A stretch of 64,000 nucleotides of DNA from Notospermus geniculatus. Taxonomy: Eukaryota > Nemertea > Pilidiophora > Heteronemertea > Lineidae. Location of the stretch: the NCBI GenBank assembly GCA_002633025.1, contig NMRB01001433.1:37532-101531 (forward strand). Reading direction: 5' to 3'. Of the stretch, positions 59,295-64,000 are shown in pieces. How positions within the stretch are numbered: position 1 is the first letter of the stretch; each line of letters opens with the position of its first letter. Below the pieces are notes generated by a model. The model was not told the origin of the DNA and did no database searches. It saw only the letters and a program-made list of their open reading frames with translations. The position numbers and the translations under genes were made by a program.

Positions 59295-59483
59295 GACCAT
59301 TCCAAACGCCCTTAACTGGTGGGCAAAGGCCAAAGCATTCAGGGATGATCTGAGTGAATTGCTGCAGTAATGAACCAGCATTCTCTGACTATCGGGATCA
59401 ATCAGTCATCGCTATCAAGTGTGGTAAGAACGATTGGTGGAGAATAGGTTGGTTAGATAGTCGCGTAATCGACTTGGTGGTGG
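59295..59483 (+). repeat. Tandem duplication 9, right unit (189 bp)
   Basis: Second copy of 59117-59293. The single N exactly at the junction suggests a failed contig merge. Confidence 0.9.
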
Positions 59484-59645
59484 AAGTCCAGGGCCGTATT
59501 TAGCTTTTTGGTCCGGGGGGGGGCAAAGCCTCTCCGGGGGGGGGGGGAGGCAGAAGACTTTTTTGCCGTTTTTGCCCAAAATCCGCATGCAAATCACGGT
59601 TTTTGGTTGGCTCGGGGGGGGGCAACTGTCTCGCCCGTGGTCACG
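59484..59645. repeat. G-rich repeat stretch
   Basis: Three G runs (about 59513-59523, 59537-59549 and 59613-59621) lie within 110 bases, interleaved with GGCAAAGCC and AGGCAGAAG. This kind of GGGGGGGGCAAA sequence resembles a dispersed repeat tail and could form G-quadruplexes; the family is not identified. Confidence 0.5.
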
Positions 59646-62600
59646 TGACAGCGTGAAGAATGTCATGAACAGCTACACTCAACAAGTACCGCGGCGCGAG
59701 ACCGCGAGATTCTACGGGATATCTAAATAGGACTCGTTCGTTGGCACCGAGTGCGGATGCTGGGTGATGTTCGGCTACTGAAACTACACCCAGGGTATTG
59801 GTTTAATGAAGACTGAGATCCTGGGTAATCTTTGTACATACCCAGGACGACATTTACCCTTTCAGCAGCGGGGACCTTCAACCTCTCAGCTTCAGCCAGC
59901 ATTCTCGGCTATCCCAATCACAGACTCACACAAGTCGTCAAGACAGAATTCAATCACATCTGTCACGAGTCAACCAAAGCGTGTAACACACGATCCGAAC
60001 AATCTGAGATAATCAATTCATTTGTGCGACACAAGAGCAGTCATTACTATTCAAATCTTGTATATTCCTCACTGGATTGTGACCCGAAATTACTCTGCAC
60101 TAGTTTTTGATTCGGAGTGTCACCTTCAGTGTGGTTCACGTCACCACAAGTCACGCCAGGTGTCAGCCCTTCATGATATTCATATCACCATCCATTCCAG
60201 TCCAAGCTGAATGAATCCTCGTGTGCATTCATCAGCGGTTCCATGCAGACATGTACGTGAACCTGTAGTCATACTCAGGCTATGTATTCTTGCCGAGTAC
60301 GAGTGGTTTGTGAGGGTCATATCTTCACGGATTGTTGGTTAGTTAGTGCCGCCATTCACTGAAATGAATCGTGAGACTTGATGGTTTCTGGAGTGCCATC
60401 TTCCTCCGTATTGTCAATTTGTGTGTCGAGGCAGAAAAGTCTCAGTTCTGCCAGAATATTACCGATCTTCAGACATCATTATAGTCATTTCTCAGAGGGA
60501 AATGGCGCTGGTGAATGAGTTTATATGCCGACAGATGGCGCGGGCACAAATCTTTCTTAGCCTGGCGATGATTGGCTGATTTAGGCCCACAAGAAGACGC
60601 CGCGCTGCTGAATTCAATCTGAACTCGGCCTCACCATGAGGTTTCTTTCAAAATCTTTCACTTTAGTATCTAAAGTATTTACCCATCTTGCCATTCTTTG
60701 ACGTCATATTCTATTCCCCGTGGCCTACATGCCTGGCAATGCCGGAGACTGATGGCCTCTCCATTTGGCAAATGATGCAGAGTCACTATCAGCTTTGATT
60801 AGGTGCCGCCACTCCCCAACACGGCGTGTACAAAACGACACATCTAATCCATTCAATCTGCCTCACCATGCTGTAGGAGAATGCATTCCTTGATTAGGTT
60901 TACCAGCGTTCGCCAATGAAAGGGTGCCTTGGTTGCATTCGTTAATGATTTATAGCGAATTTAGCACAAAGTGGTGAAATCAGCATAGTTCAAAAGTAGA
61001 TTCTTTAATCAATACCACCCGCATTACATCCGTACCCGTTTAGAAAGCTAATTTGGGGCACAGAGTCGCCGCAAAAGACGTGAGGAATTCGTAATGGTAT
61101 TTGGTCGACTGGTGAAGAGCTCTTCTCGGGTTGGTTGCCTCTTTCAACGAGAGGAAACAATGCTGAAGAGGTTATCACGACTGAAATGTGGTTAGTGGAA
61201 ACCTGACTCGATTTAGAGCCTTAACTAAGGGTAAAATCAGATTTGTTAACTCTACAGGGTTACCCATAAAAGTGTCCCCCAAAAGGAAAAGTAGAGGTTT
61301 GGAACGGGAATGAAACTAGCTGTGACGGCCGTGATTTGACCGCCCGGTGTCGCGGTACACTTTACCAAATTCGTGACTCTAGCTCCTGACCCCTGTATCG
61401 GAGAATGTCCCGCCTTATCACAGCCATCTCATAAACACCAAATGTCTATTAGTGCCATCAGGTACAGCTACAGTAATGGCCTGCGAAGCTTAGCAAAGAT
61501 TGCCACTAATAGCCAGTATATTATGGCTGGAAAGGACGATACAATGAAATCCGTGTAGATACTGGAATGGTGAGGTAATTGGTGTCTGGGCGCGGACACA
61601 GTCAGAAACTCGGGCCATGATTGGACATTTCTGCGGCGGAACGTGTAGCGATCTAAAACCATCGGATTTAATTGTTTCCATTCCCAACCTTTGTAGTTTC
61701 TTCGAAGTCTGCAACATTGCTGAGGTCTGACAGTGACCTTCATAAGCTGTAGTAATCACCAAAACATCATCACCACACTTTCTCTGTAGGGAAGCTAAAT
61801 TCACTTCCAATGATCGGAGGACCATACTTCACTGCCTCAATAGGTGTCGCTAGTGGTTAAAATATTCAGATGCAAGTGACATCAAGTCATGATCAATTTC
61901 CCATACAAAAGGCGTCTATTGTGTAGGACCTGGGTTCGGGGTGCTGCCCTCTATCGTAACTATGATCCTCACCCATCGCCCTTCTCTTGGTAAACCAGCG
62001 GAGGAAATCTTTATCCGTCACTGGTTTCACCAACGTGTGGATTGGGAGACGACTGGAGTTGGCTGTAGGGCTTCAATTAGCATTGCAGATGGGGGAAGAA
62101 ACTGATAGCAAAGCTTACGAAGAAAACCAATAATTATAGTTGTTTCCTTGAACGAAAAGTTCCGAGTGTGTCACCTTGAATTAACTAATTGGTAGCTTGT
62201 TTACGATCTGTAAACCCTGGGCCATGGAAGATAATAAGGCGGGGTATTAAGGGGAATGCGGGGAATGCTGAGGTCGATATTAGCAACCTCCGGGTTCTCT
62301 GACAATTTCTGCCATCCTTTGTCGTGGCACGAATGGCAAGTTGTCGACGGAGGAGGTCAGGCGATGTGTCGAGCTTTTATAGCCGGATGAAAGACAAATA
62401 CTGTAAAGTCTCATGACTGATGTCGCTGCTTCACAGGTGCCAGCACTGTCAACGTCATTCAAACAACCGTGGCGCCATCTGGAACGTGGGAACTTGGGCA
62501 ACAGCATTCGTCCAATCGTCATGTCCCACACTTCAAAATACAATAATCTGAACCTCACTTCGTTTGATACAAACGACCTTCATAGCTTCAGCAATAAAAA

Positions 62601-63304
62601 TCTTACAAAATTAAGAACCGCCATATTGTAAAAGTGAATGAAATTCACGATTCCGTAAACGTCTTCTGGTTCACCTGGTTAGAACCTCATAAAACCCCGA
62701 GCGTAAGGTCAATCCAACCAGCTTCCACTCGGTTGCTTTTCAATTCGTGCTCATCAGTCAAGGAAGAGAAGCCATTCTTTATCATCCACGCCAATGATGA
62801 TGCTACACCTCTTCTCATCCCGCTGTCAACCTGACTCACCACCAGCACACTGGGATGTCCAACCGAGCGTGATACAGTAGCTGGGAACATCTCACGTTCG
62901 GTTCTAAATCCTGTCAACCTGTCATTTGGAGTCTAATTCATTATGTTACACTGTGAGTCCGCTTCCAGTACAGCTGTATTGATTGCTGAAGATCAGATGC
63001 AAAGTATGCAAATATGAGAAATGGAGGAAACAAGATGATAAAGTTTAGGAGATGAAACGTGAAAAACTAGAATAGATGGAACGAGGCTGATGAATGAACC
63101 AATCATCAAAGAGAGAATTAAACCTTTGGGGGATATGGAATATTCTATTCAGATTATCTCTGCGAATTACAATGGTTTGTAATGTCATCTATACTTGTAT
63201 CTGCCTGATACGGTCTGTCTGTGAATACAGGGTGTTCCAAACTAATTAGTCCTAACGTATACCCTGTTGTCGACAAAAAACCCGCAAAATCTTAAAATGG
63301 TTCG
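59646..63304. other. Intronic DNA, nothing recognised
   Basis: Short frames only. Isolated mariner-like end motifs occur near 61252 (CTACAGGGTTACCCATAAAA) and 63229 (ACAGGGTGTTCCAAACTAAT), but I found no matching inverted partner for either, so they are listed as fragments. Confidence 0.35.
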
Positions 63305-63544
63305 TATAGACCTTTCTAACAAAGATGGCGGTCTATCAGTTCTCACCATATGACGTCAGAAGCTTAATACCTGCAAATGGCCGCTCAGTGGCACGCTAAG
63401 TTGGTCAAGCCATCATGGGCAGAAAAGTTTAGGTGAAATAACTGTCTGCGAAGAGGCGTTTGGTAGTGTTATATCATGCTTGGACACTGAATAAATAGCC
63501 ACGACGTCATATGGGAGACACCATCTTTGTTGGAAAGGTCTATA
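63305..63544. mobile_element. Foldback element, ~240 bp
   Basis: TATAGACCTTTCTAACAAAG through CACCATATGACGTC is mirrored at the right end by GACGTCATATGGGAGACACC through TTGGAAAGGTCTATA. The arms are about 55 bp with a central 130-bp unique part. The outer TATA could hold a TA target duplication. Confidence 0.75.
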
Positions 63545-63960
63545 AGGCCAACCCGAGGAGGTGACCGGTTTACCTCCATAAAAAAGAAGTTAATGCCAGT
63601 ATCGATATCCTGTAACCTGGCACTTGATGTCCATTGCCCAAGCCTCCATAACGCCCCTCTCTCATGCTGAGTAGAATTGACACGGTCCACCTCCGTCAAT
63701 GCATTAATCCCTCACCAAATCGATACCGTGGTTGACTGGTCAATGAAGTATGTTTGATGGCGAGTTATGTACCCAGGTACGAGATGTGTACGCTGCTGGC
63801 CAATCGATGTCAGTTTTTTCTGTTTATTTAGCAACTGGAAGCTGATATCATGAGAGCTGATCGTCTTGTGGGAGTATATACACTGTGCAGACGGCGTGGG
63901 ATGCACTATTTGGGGCAAGCAACACAATTATGTGAAATTGAATCGATAATGATCGTTGTC
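63545..63960. other. Intronic DNA, nothing recognised
   Basis: Two short minus-strand chance frames; no repeat recognised. Confidence 0.4.
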
Positions 63961-64000
63961 AATGGGAGACTTTTACTGCCGTTAGAGGCCACCACCAGTT
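63961..64000. mobile_element. Family M2 foldback element, cut by window end
   Basis: CAATGGGAGACTTTTACTGC through GGCCACCACCAGTT matches the reverse-complemented right arm of the element at 14352-14559. Only the first 40 bases are in the window. Confidence 0.75.

Larger units (their letters stand above)
6136..64000 (+). other. Probable long intron following the first neuroligin coding exon
   Basis: No frame downstream shows the next expected neuroligin blocks, such as the HGE/G oxyanion-region motif or the NFRLG..GFL block. The whole remaining window therefore reads as intron, or as intron plus unrecognised DNA. It is dominated by tandem duplications, foldback elements, minisatellites and short chance frames. 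The intron's 3' end is not seen. Nested genes cannot be excluded, but none is recognised. Fragmentation of the gene by misassembly near the N gaps is an alternative. Confidence 0.5.

Noticed and set aside
61252-63260. Full-length mariner transposon between CAGGGTT (61252) and CAGGGTG (63232) ends
   Set aside because: The two ends are in the same orientation and differ in sequence, and no transposase frame lies between them.

Overview
This window is animal genomic DNA that is almost entirely non-coding. It has one confidently recognisable coding exon, a consensus GT splice donor, long stretches without open frames, many foldback (MITE-like) elements, tRNA-derived repeats, minisatellites and assembly gaps (30 N at 43956-43985; single N at 48073, 52506, 56475 and 59294). 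The exon at 5700-6135 (+) encodes a signal peptide and the first part of a cholinesterase-fold domain and reads as the first coding exon of a neuroligin. Its stretch before EDCLNLNVYVP looks more like protostome than vertebrate neuroligins. A protostome, possibly a marine lophotrochozoan, is my best guess; the taxon cannot be fixed from this window.

Layout. 1-5539: upstream DNA with a 43-bp minisatellite (1724-2022), a small foldback (4756-4874) and no recognised gene. 5540-6135: probable neuroligin exon. 6136-64000: no further neuroligin exon recognised, so this is probably a very long first coding intron, or its start. It is built largely from local head-to-tail duplications: 8145-10910 (2 x ~1.4 kb), 15606-24980 (2 x ~4.6 kb), 24977-26363 (2 x 0.70 kb), 26656-27189 (2 x 0.27 kb), 28070-33480 (2 x 2.7 kb), 35671-36379 (2 x 0.355 kb), 38809-40589 (2 x 0.89 kb), 40675-41104 (2 x 0.21 kb) and 59117-59483 (2 x 0.18 kb). 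Together these cover about 23 kb.

On top of the duplications sit several short inverted-repeat families. The most abundant has eight copies (11.6, 17.7, 22.4, 35.1, 44.8, 47.0, 50.3 and 51.3 kb). Its subterminal inverted repeat resembles the animal CTCF core motif. A 245-bp family (23.7 and 52.3 kb), a CRE-rich foldback (14.4 kb and the right window edge), a mariner-like mini-element (46.7 kb) and a hAT-like element with an 8-bp target duplication (27.5 kb) are also visible.

I see no multi-gene system, operon, CRISPR array or intact transposase. The points most worth a second look are the exceptional density of tandem duplications, which may be real or may be unmerged haplotypes; the presence/absence of mobile elements between duplicate copies; and the repeats carrying CCAAT, CRE or CTCF-like motifs inside a probable synaptic gene.
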